64,000 nt of DNA from positions 2,852,001 to 2,916,000 of the forward strand of contig NZ_RJUK01000001.1 of NCBI RefSeq assembly GCF_003762925.1. Reading direction: 5' to 3'. The notes beneath the pieces were generated by a model. That model did not search any database. It worked only from the letters and a program-made list of their open reading frames with translations, and was not told the origin of the DNA. Shown piece after piece: positions 40,260 through 50,786 of this stretch (positions within the stretch are counted from its first letter, which is position 1; every line of letters starts with the position of its first letter). A program made the position numbers and the translations under genes. The stretch comes from Marinimicrobium koreense (lineage in GTDB: Bacteria; Pseudomonadota; Gammaproteobacteria; Pseudomonadales; Cellvibrionaceae).

Positions 40260-42251
40260 ATGACTATCAACAAGCTTGCCCTTGTTGCGGCCATCAGTGC
40301 GCTGCTGTCCGCCTGTGGGGGCTCCGGCTCCGACAATCCCCCTGCTTCCAGCTCATCCTCAAGCTCAAGTAGCAGTTCCAGTTCCAGTTCCAGTTCGTCT
40401 TCGTCCGCTAGTGGACCCAATGAGTACGACGGTGAATGGGCCTCTTGCGAACGTTTCAATACTCCCCAGGGCTTTGCAACCCTGGGCGATGGCGTAACCG
40501 GTGGTGCCGATGTGGGTGCGGGTAACCATGAAGTTGGCGTGGTCACCGGCGCTCAGTTGCAGAATGTTCTGACTGACGAGCAGTACGCCGATCTGCCGCT
40601 GACGATTTATATTGATGATCTGATCACTTGGGACAATTCCAACGGCGGCATTAAAGTACGCCGTGAGGATGTGACCATTGTCGGTCGCACCGAAAGTGCC
40701 GGTTTTGAAGGCGTAGGCCTGGAGCTGAGCCACGGGGCCAGCAACATCATCATTCGCAACCTGGAAATGCGCTACGTTCCGCAGGCGAATGGCACCGGTG
40801 ACCTGATCAATCTGGATGGCCGCGATGGCGCGGTAACCAATGTCTGGATTGATCACAATGAGCTGTATAACAGTCGCCAGGCACCGGAGGACTCAGGCTG
40901 TGGTCTGGATGAAGATTGCAATAAGGATTACTACGATGAGCTGGTCAGTGGCCGCGGTGCGGTGCAAAATGTGACCATCTCCTATAACTACATGCACGAT
41001 AGCTGGAAAACCTCGCTCTGGGGTTCCTCCGACAGTGCGGAAGAAGACGCCGGTCGCACCATCACCTTCCACCACAACTACTGGCACAACGTGAACTCGC
41101 GCTTGCCGCTGTTTCGCTATGGTAACGCCCACGTGTTTAACAACTACTATCACGACGTGGACGGTTCGGCGATCAACTCGCGCATGGGCGCGGAAATTCG
41201 CGTTGATGGCAACGTCTTTGAGAATGTAAGCCATCCCATTACCTCCCAGTTCAGTGAAGAGCGCGGTTTCTGGGATGTCGATGACAATATTTTCGAAAAT
41301 ATTTCAGCGAGTGGAAGTTGTCCTACGACGGGAAGCGAATGCCGCGGTGCACATGAGGAATCCACCACCTCGTACATTCCCGGTTACCTGTACGACATCA
41401 TGCCGGCGTCAGACGTCCGTGACTATGTACTTGAGTACGCCGGACTTGGCGTAATCGACGAGTGTCTTGACCTGCCCGAACCCGATGGCGGCAATGACGC
41501 CCCAGCGTTCAATACCGACCCCCAAGATCCTCCGGGCGCCTGGAGCGTATTTGATGGTGAGCTGGCCCCGGATGCCGATGGTTCCATCGCGCTGGAAGCG
41601 GGCGGCAACGCCAGCTTCGAACTGGGTGGTGATACCGACATGGATTACTTCACCGTCAACGGCGATGGGACCATCGATATCGACACCACCAGTGATGTCA
41701 ATCTGCGTCATCATGCAACACTGCGCGGCGTTCTGCCGGAAGGGTATCCCAAGTACCTGACCGTCGTCGCCCGAGTGCAGGGTTATAATGAAGAGAGCCG
41801 GCTGCTCGAAATCGAAACCGCCTTTGCCGATGAAGGCGAAGCGGGCAGCCGTTTGAAAACCCTGCTTCGAAATCAGGAAGGCGCGGTGGGTATCCAACTT
41901 GAAGATGCTGATCCGGTCAACGACAACTCACCGGATTATTACGATCAGTTGGATATGACGGAGTACCACACTTACCAGATTAGCGTGACCATGAACAGTG
42001 CAACCCACGGTAACGTCCGTATCTTCGTGGATGGTAACGACGAGCCGGTTATCAGCCTGTTGGATGTTCAGATGCGGGCGGCCAGCAGTGCCGGCGACAA
42101 CTTTGTGCGCATTGGCGATGGCGGTGGTCATCCCTACAAGAGCAAGATTGATTGGCTGGTTTGGACCACCGAATCTGATTACTTGCCCAGTGACCTGAAA
42201 GGCGCTCTGCCTGAAGGGTTGGGAGACATTACCGGCTACGAAGCCGAATAA
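40260..42251 (+). CDS. lipoprotein pectate lyase, PL1, with C-terminal beta-sandwich domain
   Basis: Cleaves polygalacturonate by beta-elimination. 663 residues: lipoprotein signal MTINKLALVAAISALLSAC, a polyserine linker (about residues 30-52), PL1 parallel beta-helix (about 60-405) with VWIDHNELYN, YDELVSGRGAVQNVTISYNY and NSRLPLFRYG, in which R281 and R286 mark the catalytic arginine region. A separate domain (about 425-663) has a LamG-like pattern (TYQISVTMNS, VRIFVDGNDEPVIS, SKIDWLVWT) and may bind pectin. Polyserine linkers are a Cellvibrio/Saccharophagus hallmark. It is followed closely by a second PL1 gene. Confidence 0.92.
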   Translation: MTINKLALVAAISALLSACGGSGSDNPPASSSSSSSSSSSSSSSSSSSSASGPNEYDGEWASCERFNTPQGFATLGDGVTGGADVGAGNHEVGVVTGAQLQNVLTDEQYADLPLTIYIDDLITWDNSNGGIKVRREDVTIVGRTESAGFEGVGLELSHGASNIIIRNLEMRYVPQANGTGDLINLDGRDGAVTNVWIDHNELYNSRQAPEDSGCGLDEDCNKDYYDELVSGRGAVQNVTISYNYMHDSWKTSLWGSSDSAEEDAGRTITFHHNYWHNVNSRLPLFRYGNAHVFNNYYHDVDGSAINSRMGAEIRVDGNVFENVSHPITSQFSEERGFWDVDDNIFENISASGSCPTTGSECRGAHEESTTSYIPGYLYDIMPASDVRDYVLEYAGLGVIDECLDLPEPDGGNDAPAFNTDPQDPPGAWSVFDGELAPDADGSIALEAGGNASFELGGDTDMDYFTVNGDGTIDIDTTSDVNLRHHATLRGVLPEGYPKYLTVVARVQGYNEESRLLEIETAFADEGEAGSRLKTLLRNQEGAVGIQLEDADPVNDNSPDYYDQLDMTEYHTYQISVTMNSATHGNVRIFVDGNDEPVISLLDVQMRAASSAGDNFVRIGDGGGHPYKSKIDWLVWTTESDYLPSDLKGALPEGLGDITGYEAE

Positions 42252-42300
42252 CCTTTACCGAATATGTTTCGGGCAGGCCGTTGCCCGAGACCACAACAGG

Positions 42301-42346
42301 AACCCCGCTGTACGAGTGTCTGGCACTGCGACAGTGGGGTTTTTTT
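42301..42346 (+). terminator. hairpin and T-run between the two pectate lyases
   Basis: AACCCCGCTGT (42301-42311) pairs with ACAGTGGGGTT (42331-42341) with one G-U pair, followed by a run of T. The 19-base loop makes it moderate; it may allow partial read-through into the second gene. Confidence 0.65.
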
Positions 42347-42377
42347 ATGGCAACAATAAAATAAAAGTGAGAGAACC

Positions 42378-43562
42378 ATGAAAACAACCCATCCATTACT
42401 TTATCTGCTGTTGGCACTGACGTTATCCGCCTGCGGCGGCTCGGGCAGCGACGAAGGCGGCAGAAATCCATCGAGCAGCTCGGCATCGTCGAGTAGCGAG
42501 GACAACAATAGCGGTAGTAGCGAGAGCAGCATGCAAAGCTCCAGCACTCTGAGTTCCTCCAGCTCCTCCAGTGCCCGCTCTGATGATGGCCTGCCCGATG
42601 CCGGACGGCTGTCCTGTGAGCAGGCCAATCAGGTCCAGGGTTTTGCGTCGCTGGGTGAAAGCACCACGGGCGGTGCCGGCGGCGATGAAGTGACGGTAAG
42701 CACCGGCGTCGAGTTAGCTTCGGCGCTGGACAACAAGGGCAACCAACCGTTGATCATCTATGTGGACGGCACCATCACGCCGGAGAATTCTCCGGACGAT
42801 AAATTCAGCATCAAGGATATGAACGATGTGTCGATTATTGGCGTGGGCAGCAATGCGCTGTTTGATGGTATTGGTATCAAAATCTGGCGGGCGAACAATA
42901 TTATTGTGCGCAACCTGACCATGCGTTACGTCAGTATCGGTGACAAAGACCACATCAGCCTGGAAGGGCCGGCCAGTCATGTCTGGATAGACCACAATAC
43001 CTTTTACAATGACCTGGATACGGACAAGGATTTTTACGACGAGCTGGTCAGTGGTAAAAAGAACGTGGACAACGTGACGATTTCCTACAACGTTCTACGG
43101 GACAGCTGGAAAACCTCGCTGTGGGGCAGCAGCGATTCGGACAGTGCGCACCGGCGGGTAACCTTCCATGGTAACCATTGGCTCAATGCCAATTCCCGTT
43201 TACCGTTGTTCCGGTTTGGTGAAGGCCATATTTTCAACAATCATTATGAAGGCGTGATCAATACCGGCATCAATTCGCGAATGGGTGCAACCATCAAGAT
43301 CGATGGCAATCTATTTGAAGATTCGAAGAACCCGATCGGTTCCTGGTTCAGCGATGAGATAGGTTATTGGGATCTGGGTGAAAACCAGTTTGTGAATGTC
43401 GAGTGGGTTGCCGCGACGGATGGTGATGTGACGGCCGGGCCGGATCCGGAGTCCACGGTCAGTTACGAGCCGCCTTACGATTACACCCTGGTCCCACTGG
43501 AAACGGTGGCGGATCATGTGGCGGTCAACGCCGGTGCCGGAGTCATCGCCGACTGTCTATAA
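42378..43562 (+). CDS. lipoprotein pectate lyase, PL1, single-domain
   Basis: 394 residues. Lipoprotein signal MKTTHPLLYLLLALTLSAC, Ser-rich linker (about 28-70, mixed with Asn, Asp and Glu), then a PL1 beta-helix: VWIDHNTFYN, FYDELVSGKKNVDNVTISYN, NSRLPLFRFG with the catalytic Arg. It is a paralogue of the preceding gene's catalytic domain (shared DSWKTSLWGSSDS) but lacks the C-terminal extra domain. The tandem pair likely arose by duplication and divides the work between bound and free substrate. Confidence 0.92.
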   Translation: MKTTHPLLYLLLALTLSACGGSGSDEGGRNPSSSSASSSSEDNNSGSSESSMQSSSTLSSSSSSSARSDDGLPDAGRLSCEQANQVQGFASLGESTTGGAGGDEVTVSTGVELASALDNKGNQPLIIYVDGTITPENSPDDKFSIKDMNDVSIIGVGSNALFDGIGIKIWRANNIIVRNLTMRYVSIGDKDHISLEGPASHVWIDHNTFYNDLDTDKDFYDELVSGKKNVDNVTISYNVLRDSWKTSLWGSSDSDSAHRRVTFHGNHWLNANSRLPLFRFGEGHIFNNHYEGVINTGINSRMGATIKIDGNLFEDSKNPIGSWFSDEIGYWDLGENQFVNVEWVAATDGDVTAGPDPESTVSYEPPYDYTLVPLETVADHVAVNAGAGVIADCL

Positions 43563-43582
43563 TTTCACTGTGCGTTCAAGGC

Positions 43583-43604
43583 TGAGCGGGCCGAGTCCCG
43601 CTCA
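43583..43604. terminator. hairpin between convergent pectate lyase and trkH
   Basis: TGAGCGGG (43583-43590) pairs with CCCGCTCA (43597-43604) around CCGAGT. No long T-run, so it may act as a rho-dependent or 3'-end-stabilising structure for both genes. Confidence 0.5.
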
Positions 43605-43606
43605 AC

Positions 43607-45052
43607 TCATCGGCGCCAGAACATCGGGCTGAACAGCACCAGCAGAGTGAAGACTTCCAGGCGCCCCAAGAGCATGGCAAACGTCAGAATCCACTTGGCC
43701 GGGTCGCTGATCGCGCCGTAGTTACTGGCCACGTCCCCCATGCCGGGACCCAGGTTGGTGATGCAGGCGCCCACCGCCGAAAAAGCGGTTTCCAAGTCCA
43801 GCCCGGTCATCAACAGTGCCAGAAACATGACGATGTAAGTCACCACATACATCGCAAAGAATCCCCACACCGCTTCAATGACCCGATCGGGCACACTGAT
43901 CTTTCCGACCTTGACCGGAATGACGGCGTTGGGGTGAATCAGTCGGTTGACCTCCCGTACGCCCTGTTTGTACAGCAACAGTACCCGAATCATTTTCATG
44001 CCGCCGCCGGTAGAGCTGGCGCAGCCACCGAGGAAGGCGAGCAGAAACAGCATGTAGGGCAGAAAGGATGGCCACAGGTTGAAGTCCGACGCGAATCCTG
44101 CGGTGGTCAGCGTCGATGCCAGGTTGTAAATCCCCAGCACCAGGCTGTCGGTGAAGGCGAGGGTCTCTGACGCATACAGGTAGGATACCGTAACGACGCT
44201 GCCGAACACGATCCAGCCGAAGTAAAAGCGGAACTCCGCGTCCTGCATGTAGTGCCATAGGCTCTTGTCGCGCCAGGCAATAAAGTGCAGCGCGAAGTTG
44301 GCACCGGCCAGCACCATGAACACCGAACAGATCAACAGGATGGCCGGGCTGTCGTAGTAGCGCAGGCTCTCATCGTGACTGGAAAAGCCACCGTTGGCCA
44401 CGGTGGAAAAACTGTGTCCCAGGGCTTCGAACCAGCTCATACCCGCCAGCTTGTAGGCAATAAAGCAAGTGACCGTAAAGCCCAGATAAATCAGGAACAG
44501 CGCCTTGGCCGTTTCAGTGATGCGGGGGGTGAGCTTGTTGTCCTTGACCGGACCGGGCGCCTCGGCCCGGTACAGCTGCATACCCCCAATGCCCAACAGC
44601 GGCAGAATCGCCACCGCGATCACAATAATCCCGATGCCGCCCAACCACTGCAGTTGATGCCGATAAAACAGAATGGACGGGGGCAGGGCGTCCAGCCCAC
44701 TGATGACTGTCGCCCCGGTGGTGGTCAGCCCTGAAAGGGATTCGAAAATCGCATCGGTAAACGACAGATCCAGTCCCATGGAAAAGTACAGGGGAATGGC
44801 ACCGAAGGCGCCGAGAACAAACCAGAACAAGGCGGTAATCAGAAAGCCATCGCGAGTGCGCAGCTCCTGGCGGCGTCCGCGCACCGGCAACCAAGTGGCA
44901 GCACCGGCGCCAAAGGTGATGACAAAGCCGATCAGGAAGGTCAGATAATTCTGATCGTGGAACCAGAGCGAGACGCTGATGGGCACCAACAGCGTCAGGC
45001 TGAACAGCATCAGCAGTACGCCCAGAACCCGTGCGATGGTGGCAAATTGCAT
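43607..45052 (-). CDS. trkH: Trk potassium uptake channel subunit TrkH
   Basis: Membrane pore of the Trk K+ uptake system. Start at the ATG at 45050-45052 (MQFATIARVLGVLLMLFSL), 481 residues as in E. coli; an upstream in-frame extension is Ser-rich and lacks membrane character. The four P-loop filter repeats are visible, including LSGLTTTGATVI, FSTVANGGFSS, STLTTAGFASD and VGACITNLGPG. It is 13 bases downstream of trkA, its regulatory partner. Confidence 0.96.
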   Translation of the reverse strand: MQFATIARVLGVLLMLFSLTLLVPISVSLWFHDQNYLTFLIGFVITFGAGAATWLPVRGRRQELRTRDGFLITALFWFVLGAFGAIPLYFSMGLDLSFTDAIFESLSGLTTTGATVISGLDALPPSILFYRHQLQWLGGIGIIVIAVAILPLLGIGGMQLYRAEAPGPVKDNKLTPRITETAKALFLIYLGFTVTCFIAYKLAGMSWFEALGHSFSTVANGGFSSHDESLRYYDSPAILLICSVFMVLAGANFALHFIAWRDKSLWHYMQDAEFRFYFGWIVFGSVVTVSYLYASETLAFTDSLVLGIYNLASTLTTAGFASDFNLWPSFLPYMLFLLAFLGGCASSTGGGMKMIRVLLLYKQGVREVNRLIHPNAVIPVKVGKISVPDRVIEAVWGFFAMYVVTYIVMFLALLMTGLDLETAFSAVGACITNLGPGMGDVASNYGAISDPAKWILTFAMLLGRLEVFTLLVLFSPMFWRR

Positions 45053-45065
45053 GGCCGTCCCGACG

Positions 45066-46454
45066 CTAGAAGAAAGTAAAACCGACCTGGAAGAGCTTTT
45101 CCAGGTCGCGAATATGCTGCTTGTGCAGCAGGAACACAATTACATGATCGCCCGGCTCCACCACCAGGTGGTCGTGGGCAATCAGTACTTCACTGGTTTC
45201 ATCGTCTTTCTCCCGCACGATGGCCCCGATGTTGGCCCCTTCGGGCAGGTCGATGTCTTCCAGTGCCCGACCCACCACTTTGGACGACTGACTGTCGCCG
45301 TGAGCGATCAGCTCAATGGCTTCCGCCGCGCCACGGCGCAGGGAGTGCACGTTGACCATGTCGCCCCGGCGCACGTGAGTGAGCAGGCTCCCGATGGTGG
45401 TGGTCTGGGGCGAGATGGCGATATCAATTTCCCCGCCCTGGACCAGGTCCACGTAGGCGGGGTTATTGATCAACGCCATGACCTTACGGGCACCGAGGCG
45501 TTTGGCCAGCATGGAGGACATGATGTTGGCTTCATCGTCGTTGGTCAGGGCCAGAAACACATCGGTATCTTCAATGTTTTCATCGAGCAGCAGGTCCTGA
45601 TCCGAGGCGTTGCCCTGGAGCACGATGCTGCGTTCAAGCTGCTCGGAAAGCTGGCGGCAGCGCCGCTCATTGTGCTCCACCACCCGAACGCTATAGCGGC
45701 CCTCGAGTTTTTTGGCCAGCCGCAAACCGATGTTGCCGCCGCCGGCGATCATCACGCGCTTATAGGCGGTTTCCAGCCGGCGCAGTTCACTCATCACCGA
45801 GCGAATGTCGTTTTTCCCGGCGATGAAAAAGACTTCATCGTCCGCCTCGATGACGGTGGAACCGTGGGGCACAATCGCGCGATTGCGCCGATAGATGGCC
45901 GCCACCCGGGTATCCACGTTGGGCATATGCTGACGCAGAAAGCGCAGCTCCTGACCGACCAGGGGCCCGCCGTGATACGCCTTGACCGCCACCAACTGGG
46001 CCTTGCCGTTGGCAAAGTCGAGCACTTGCAAGGCGCCGGGCTGTTCGATCAGCCGGAAGATGTAATCCGAGACCAGTTGTTCCGGGCTGATCAGCACATC
46101 GATGGGGATGGCGGTGTCGGTAAAGAGTTTGTCGTAAGTCAGGTAGGCGTTGGAGCGCACCCGGGCAATTTTGGTGGGCGTGCGGAACAGACTGTGCGCC
46201 ACCTGGCAGGCGACCATATTGATTTCATCATTACTGGTGACCGCCACCAGCAGGTCGGCATCTTCGATACCCGCCTGCACCAGCACGTCCGGGTGAGAGC
46301 CTTCACCGGTCACCACGCCGATATCGATCCGGTCGCGCAATTCGCGCAAGCGCACGTCGTTGGTGTCGATCACCGTGATGTCGTTGGCTTCGCTGGCGAG
46401 GTGTTCTGCCAGGCTGCCGCCGACCTGTCCGGCGCCGAGAATAATGATTTTCAT
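45066..46454 (-). CDS. trkA: Trk potassium uptake regulatory subunit TrkA
   Basis: Cytoplasmic nucleotide-binding ring that gates TrkH. 462 residues arranged as two tandem RCK units, each with a Rossmann fold ([13 protein letters not shown] at 7-19 and [13 protein letters not shown] near 239-251) and a TrkA_C domain. The gene sits between rsmB and trkH on the minus strand, as in pseudomonads and enterics. Confidence 0.97.
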   Translation of the reverse strand: MKIIILGAGQVGGSLAEHLASEANDITVIDTNDVRLRELRDRIDIGVVTGEGSHPDVLVQAGIEDADLLVAVTSNDEINMVACQVAHSLFRTPTKIARVRSNAYLTYDKLFTDTAIPIDVLISPEQLVSDYIFRLIEQPGALQVLDFANGKAQLVAVKAYHGGPLVGQELRFLRQHMPNVDTRVAAIYRRNRAIVPHGSTVIEADDEVFFIAGKNDIRSVMSELRRLETAYKRVMIAGGGNIGLRLAKKLEGRYSVRVVEHNERRCRQLSEQLERSIVLQGNASDQDLLLDENIEDTDVFLALTNDDEANIMSSMLAKRLGARKVMALINNPAYVDLVQGGEIDIAISPQTTTIGSLLTHVRRGDMVNVHSLRRGAAEAIELIAHGDSQSSKVVGRALEDIDLPEGANIGAIVREKDDETSEVLIAHDHLVVEPGDHVIVFLLHKQHIRDLEKLFQVGFTFF

Positions 46455-46540
46455 AGGCTAGCTTGAGTCCCCTGGCGTCGCGCGTCGTGATTCGGCGCGA
46501 TCACGCGTTCAGGCAGTGTGACCGAAAGCCGTATTCTGCC

Positions 46541-47857
46541 TTAAACGCTGTGGTTTTTCTCCCCGATCTTGCGCAGTCGGGCGTAATAGAAACCGTCGTG
46601 GCCATTGTCCTGTGGTAAAAGCTGGCGACCGCAGGGTTGTGTGAGCCCCCAGTCCACCTCGAGCGTATCGCACCGGGCGTCCGGATGTTGCTGTACAAAC
46701 GCCTCCACGACCCGGGTGTTTTCCTCCGGCAGAATCGAACAGGTGGCATAGACCAGCACGCCGCCGGGCTTCAGGGTGGACCATAGCGCGTTAAGAAGGC
46801 GCCCCTGCAAAGCACTCAGTCGGTCGATGTCGGCGGCCGAGCGCAGCACTTTAATATCCGGCTGACGCCGGATGATGCCGGTGGCCGAGCAGGGGGCATC
46901 GAGCAGAATGCGGTCGAAGGCGGTGCCGTCCCACCATTGGTCCGGTTGGCCGGCATCGCCGCAGCGCAGGGTGGCCTGCTTGCGGAGGCGGTCGAGATTC
47001 TCCTGCACCCGGTTCAACCGGCGCGCGTCGCTGTCCAGGGCGACCACCTCGGCCAGGCCCGGTTCGGTTTCCAGTATGTGTCCGGTTTTCCCGCCGGGGG
47101 CGCTGCAGGCGTCCAGCACCCGCTGTCCGGGTGCCAGTTCCAGCAGTTCGGCACTGAGCTGGGCCGCTTCGTCCTGGACGCTGACGCCACCGTCCTCAAA
47201 ACCGGGTAAGGCCGTTACCTGACAGGGCGTTTGAAGGGTGATCCCGACCGGGCTGAAGGGGGTGAGGCTGGCCTCGATGTCCTGTTCGCGCAACTGCGCC
47301 AGGTAATCTTCACGGGCGGCGTAGGCCGGGTTCACCCGAAGGGTCAGGGGAGGGTGACCGTTATCGGCCGCAACCACAGCCTCCGCCTGCTCGGGCCAGT
47401 GATGGCGCAGGCGTTTCAGCAGCCAGTTGGGATGGGCGGTGATAAAGCGGTCATCGTTCGCGAGCGCGCCATCCAGTGCTTCTCGCTCGCGCTGAAAACG
47501 CCGCAGGACGCCATTGACTAGGCCCTTGGCCCAGGGCTTTTTCAGTTCTCGGGTGCTTTCCACAGTGGCACCGATCGCCGCATGATCGGGGATACGGGTG
47601 TACAACTGTTGGTAGAGTCCGAGCAGCAGCAGCGCCTGAACATCCCCGTCTTTGGGTTTGAGTGGCTTGTCCAGCAACTGGCCCAGATAGGCCGTCAGGC
47701 GCGGATACCAGCGGCAGGTCCCGTAAGTGAGTTCCTGTAACAGCGGGGCGTCGCGCTCCGGCACCCGGCTCTGGTAATCGGGCAGAAGGCTCGCCAGGGA
47801 GCCCTGCTGGCGCAACAGGTCGGCCAGTAACTTGGCGGCCGCCGTGCGCACCTTCAT
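46541..47857 (-). CDS. rsmB: 16S rRNA (cytosine967-C5)-methyltransferase RsmB
   Basis: Methylates C967 of 16S rRNA. 438 residues: an N-terminal NusB-like helical domain (about 1-140), then the Rossmann methyltransferase with SAM motif [13 protein letters not shown], the PC-containing [17 protein letters not shown], and the catalytic [11 protein letters not shown]. Its start overlaps the fmt stop by four bases. Part of the conserved def-fmt-rsmB-trkA-trkH run. Confidence 0.97.
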   Translation of the reverse strand: MKVRTAAAKLLADLLRQQGSLASLLPDYQSRVPERDAPLLQELTYGTCRWYPRLTAYLGQLLDKPLKPKDGDVQALLLLGLYQQLYTRIPDHAAIGATVESTRELKKPWAKGLVNGVLRRFQREREALDGALANDDRFITAHPNWLLKRLRHHWPEQAEAVVAADNGHPPLTLRVNPAYAAREDYLAQLREQDIEASLTPFSPVGITLQTPCQVTALPGFEDGGVSVQDEAAQLSAELLELAPGQRVLDACSAPGGKTGHILETEPGLAEVVALDSDARRLNRVQENLDRLRKQATLRCGDAGQPDQWWDGTAFDRILLDAPCSATGIIRRQPDIKVLRSAADIDRLSALQGRLLNALWSTLKPGGVLVYATCSILPEENTRVVEAFVQQHPDARCDTLEVDWGLTQPCGRQLLPQDNGHDGFYYARLRKIGEKNHSV

Positions 47858-48840
47858 ACGCCGGGCTCCGGTCGGGCAAGTACTTCGCCGGGGGTAAACA
47901 GATCGGCCCGGCCGCGCAGCAGTTCGGCCACTGGCAGGGCTTTTTTCCCGGGTAATTGCAGGCGGGTCAGCTGCAGTTGGCCTTCCCCGCAGGCCACGCC
48001 GATACCGGCTTCGCCTACAGACAACACGGTACCGGGGGCTTCCGGGCCGTCGTGAGCGAGTGCCCTGGCTTCCCAGACCCGAAAGCTGTCGGTCGATTCG
48101 GCGCGGCGGGTATGGCAGATCGGGAAGGGATTGAAGGCGCGCACCTGTCGGGCCAGCTCGGTGGCTGGGCGTGCCCAGTCCAGCGCCGCTTCGGCCTTGG
48201 TGATTTTGGGGGCGTAGGTGCTTTGGGCGTCATCCTGTGCCTCTGGTTGGGCACAGCCCTGGGCTAACTGTTCCAGAGCTGTCATCAGCGCGGGGCCGCC
48301 GAGCTCGGCCAGCCGGTCGTGCAGTGCCCCGGCGGTGTCATCGGGACCGATGGGGCAGTGGGCTTTGACCAGCATGTCGCCGGTGTCCAGGCCCACATCC
48401 ATCTGCATGATGGTGACGCCGGATTCGGCATCGCCGGCCTCAATAGCGCGCTGAATGGGCGCCGCACCCCGCCAGCGGGGCAACAGCGAGGCGTGCACAT
48501 TGATACAACCCAGACGCGGCGTGTCGAGCACGGCTTTCGGCAGCAGCAGGCCGTAGGCCACTACCACCATGATGTCCGCGTTCAGGGCGGCCAGCTCGGC
48601 CTGGGCCGGCTCGGATTTCAGGGTTTCCGGCTGGAATACCGGTAAGTGGTGCTCCAGGGCCAGGGCTTTGACCGGGCTGGCCTGCAACTTCTTGCCTCGC
48701 CCGGCGGGTCGGTCGGGCTGTGTGTAAACACCCACTAACTGGTGTGGCCCCGCCAGCAGGGTGCGCAGGTGATGAGCGGCAAAATCGGGGGTGCCTGCGA
48801 AGACAATCCGCAGGCCGCCGGGGGAATCAGAGTCGGACAT
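47854..48840 (-). CDS. fmt: methionyl-tRNA formyltransferase
   Basis: Formylates initiator Met-tRNA. Start at the ATG at 48838-48840 ([22 protein letters not shown]), 328 residues; ten more upstream codons are in frame but would bring the start to the very end of def. The formyl-folate binding [20 protein letters not shown] and the C-terminal tRNA-binding domain are present. Thirty bases after def. Confidence 0.97.
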   Translation of the reverse strand: MSDSDSPGGLRIVFAGTPDFAAHHLRTLLAGPHQLVGVYTQPDRPAGRGKKLQASPVKALALEHHLPVFQPETLKSEPAQAELAALNADIMVVVAYGLLLPKAVLDTPRLGCINVHASLLPRWRGAAPIQRAIEAGDAESGVTIMQMDVGLDTGDMLVKAHCPIGPDDTAGALHDRLAELGGPALMTALEQLAQGCAQPEAQDDAQSTYAPKITKAEAALDWARPATELARQVRAFNPFPICHTRRAESTDSFRVWEARALAHDGPEAPGTVLSVGEAGIGVACGEGQLQLTRLQLPGKKALPVAELLRGRADLFTPGEVLARPEPGV

Positions 48841-48870
48841 GAGGCTCGATGAGGTTGGGGCGGACCGCAA

Positions 48871-49380
48871 TCAGGCCCGCAGACGGTGTTGTTTTTCCAG
48901 CTTCTTGCGAATGCGCTGACGCTTGACCGGGGAGATGTAGTCCACGAACAGCTTGCCGTTCAGGTGGTCCAGCTCGTGCTGAATGCACACCGCCAGCAGG
49001 CCATCAGGCTCCAGCTCAAACGGCTTGCCATCACGATCGAGCGCGTTGACACGCACTTTTTCCGGGCGCTCCACGGTCTCGTAAAAGCCGGGGATGGACA
49101 GGCAGCCCTCGTCATAGGGGCGCAGGGTCCCTTCATCCAACACCGTGACTTCCGGGTTGATGAACACCATCGGCTGGCTCTGATCTTCGCTCACATCGAT
49201 GACCACGACCCGTTCGTGCACATTCACCTGAGAAGCGGCCAGACCCACGCCGGGCGCGGCATACATGGTCTCGAACATGTCGTCCACCAACTGGCGGGTG
49301 CGGTCGTCCACCTGGGCGACCGGCTTGGCCACGGTGCGCAGACGAGGATCGGGAAATTCCAGAATCTCGAGTTTCGCCAT
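48871..49380 (-). CDS. def: peptide deformylase
   Basis: Fe/Zn hydrolase that removes the formyl group from new proteins. 169 residues with the three active-site motifs [17 protein letters not shown] and QHELDHLNG (HExxH). First gene of the minus-strand def-fmt-rsmB-trkA-trkH run and divergent from the LysM gene; the divergent promoters must lie within 49381-49664. Confidence 0.98.
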   Translation of the reverse strand: MAKLEILEFPDPRLRTVAKPVAQVDDRTRQLVDDMFETMYAAPGVGLAASQVNVHERVVVIDVSEDQSQPMVFINPEVTVLDEGTLRPYDEGCLSIPGFYETVERPEKVRVNALDRDGKPFELEPDGLLAVCIQHELDHLNGKLFVDYISPVKRQRIRKKLEKQHRLRA

Positions 49381-49664
49381 AATCTTTGTGACAAACCTCT
49401 AGTAAAAGAAGAAAAAGCGTTGCTAACATGATGATCGCACAGCGTTTACTTGCTATGCTTCGGGTAGCGCGCGGGTTTGCGCCGCCAATAATGACGACAG
49501 CCGCTACGCGTGTTGTCAGCTCTGTGTCAGGATTATAACCGGTATGGGCCTTTTTACCCTAATTCAATAGGTACCAATACGCCTCGAGGGTCCCCAGGGG
49601 ATCATTGAAGCGGGCTGAAGGGTTCCAATGCACTCCCGGGCCTAACAATACAGGATCGGTTTCT

Positions 49665-50699
49665 ATGAAAAAGTTGATGCTGGGGCTCCTGCTGGTCCCG
49701 CTGTTCGCCATGTTGAGTTGGGCGGACGAGGCCGCGTTCCGGAGTGACCATCCGGACGAATACATTGTCCAGAAGGGCGATACGCTCTGGGATATTTCCA
49801 ACCGATTCCTCCAGACCCCCTGGTTATGGCCGGAAATCTGGCACGTAAACCAGCAAATTCAGAACCCTCACCTGATCTACCCGGGCGATGTCATCTCTCT
49901 GGTATACATCGATGGCGAGCCCCGACTGACCGTGGATCGCCCGGTGAAGCTGGCTCCGGGCGAGACCAAGCTCAGTCCGAGTGTCCGGGTGCTGCCCCGC
50001 GACGAGGCCATCAGCACCATCCCCCTCGACCGGATCAACAGCTTCCTCTCGCGCAGCCGGATTGTCTCGGAAGAGGAGCTTGAGGCGGCGCCCTACATGG
50101 TGGCGGGCCCCGAGAAGCGGATTATTGTGGGCGAGGGTGATTACGCCTACGGGCGTGGCGACTTCGAAACGGACATGACCAATTATGGGGTGTACCGCAA
50201 AGAGGAGCACTTCCGCGACCCGATCACTGGCGAATATCTGGGCACTCACGCGCAGAACATCGGTACGGTTCGCGTGGGGAATACCGACGAGGACATTACC
50301 CGTGTCCAGGTGCTGACCTCTCGGGAAGAAATCCGTATGGGAGATCGGTTGTTGCCCAGTGAAGAGCGCACAATCGAATCCAATTTCTATCCCAGTGCTC
50401 CGGATGATGAGATCAATGCCCTAATTCTTGCCGTTGAAGGCGGCCTTAGCCAGGTTGGCAAACTGGACGTGGTCATGGTGAACAAGGGCGATCGCGAAGG
50501 GCTGCTGGTGGGTAACGTGCTGGCGGTGTACAAGCGCGGCGAAGTCACCCGCGACCCCGTGACCGGGGAGCGGATTACCCTGCCGGACGAGCGTGCCGGC
50601 CTGGTGATGATTTTCCGCACCTTTGAAAAAATGAGCCTGGCTCTGGTACTGGAAGCCGAGCGTCCGCTGGCCGTAAACGACAAACTGCTCAACCCCTGA
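49665..50699 (+). CDS. LysM peptidoglycan-binding domain protein
   Basis: 344 residues from the ATG at 49665 (MKKLMLGLLLVPLFAMLSWA), which gives a clean signal peptide; an earlier frame adds 20 non-signal residues. A single LysM domain lies at about 33-82 (EYIVQKGDTLWDISNRFL to PGDVISLVYI), with an unassigned C-terminal region rich in beta-structure. The same gene precedes dprA/tsaC near def-fmt in Pseudomonas. Exact role unknown; likely envelope maintenance at the peptidoglycan. Confidence 0.9.
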   Translation: MKKLMLGLLLVPLFAMLSWADEAAFRSDHPDEYIVQKGDTLWDISNRFLQTPWLWPEIWHVNQQIQNPHLIYPGDVISLVYIDGEPRLTVDRPVKLAPGETKLSPSVRVLPRDEAISTIPLDRINSFLSRSRIVSEEELEAAPYMVAGPEKRIIVGEGDYAYGRGDFETDMTNYGVYRKEEHFRDPITGEYLGTHAQNIGTVRVGNTDEDITRVQVLTSREEIRMGDRLLPSEERTIESNFYPSAPDDEINALILAVEGGLSQVGKLDVVMVNKGDREGLLVGNVLAVYKRGEVTRDPVTGERITLPDERAGLVMIFRTFEKMSLALVLEAERPLAVNDKLLNP

Positions 50700-50786
50700 T
50701 TTAACCCCTGGCTCAATCAGATCTGGGATTGTTAGACCGCGCGGCCCACCTCCCGGGCCGCGCCTCATGGATGACACGAGGACCTC

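Noticed and set aside
40360-40410. Serine-codon run (TCAAGCAGT-like) as a DNA repeat
   Set aside because: Explained by a polyserine protein linker of the pectate lyase rather than a separate repeat element.
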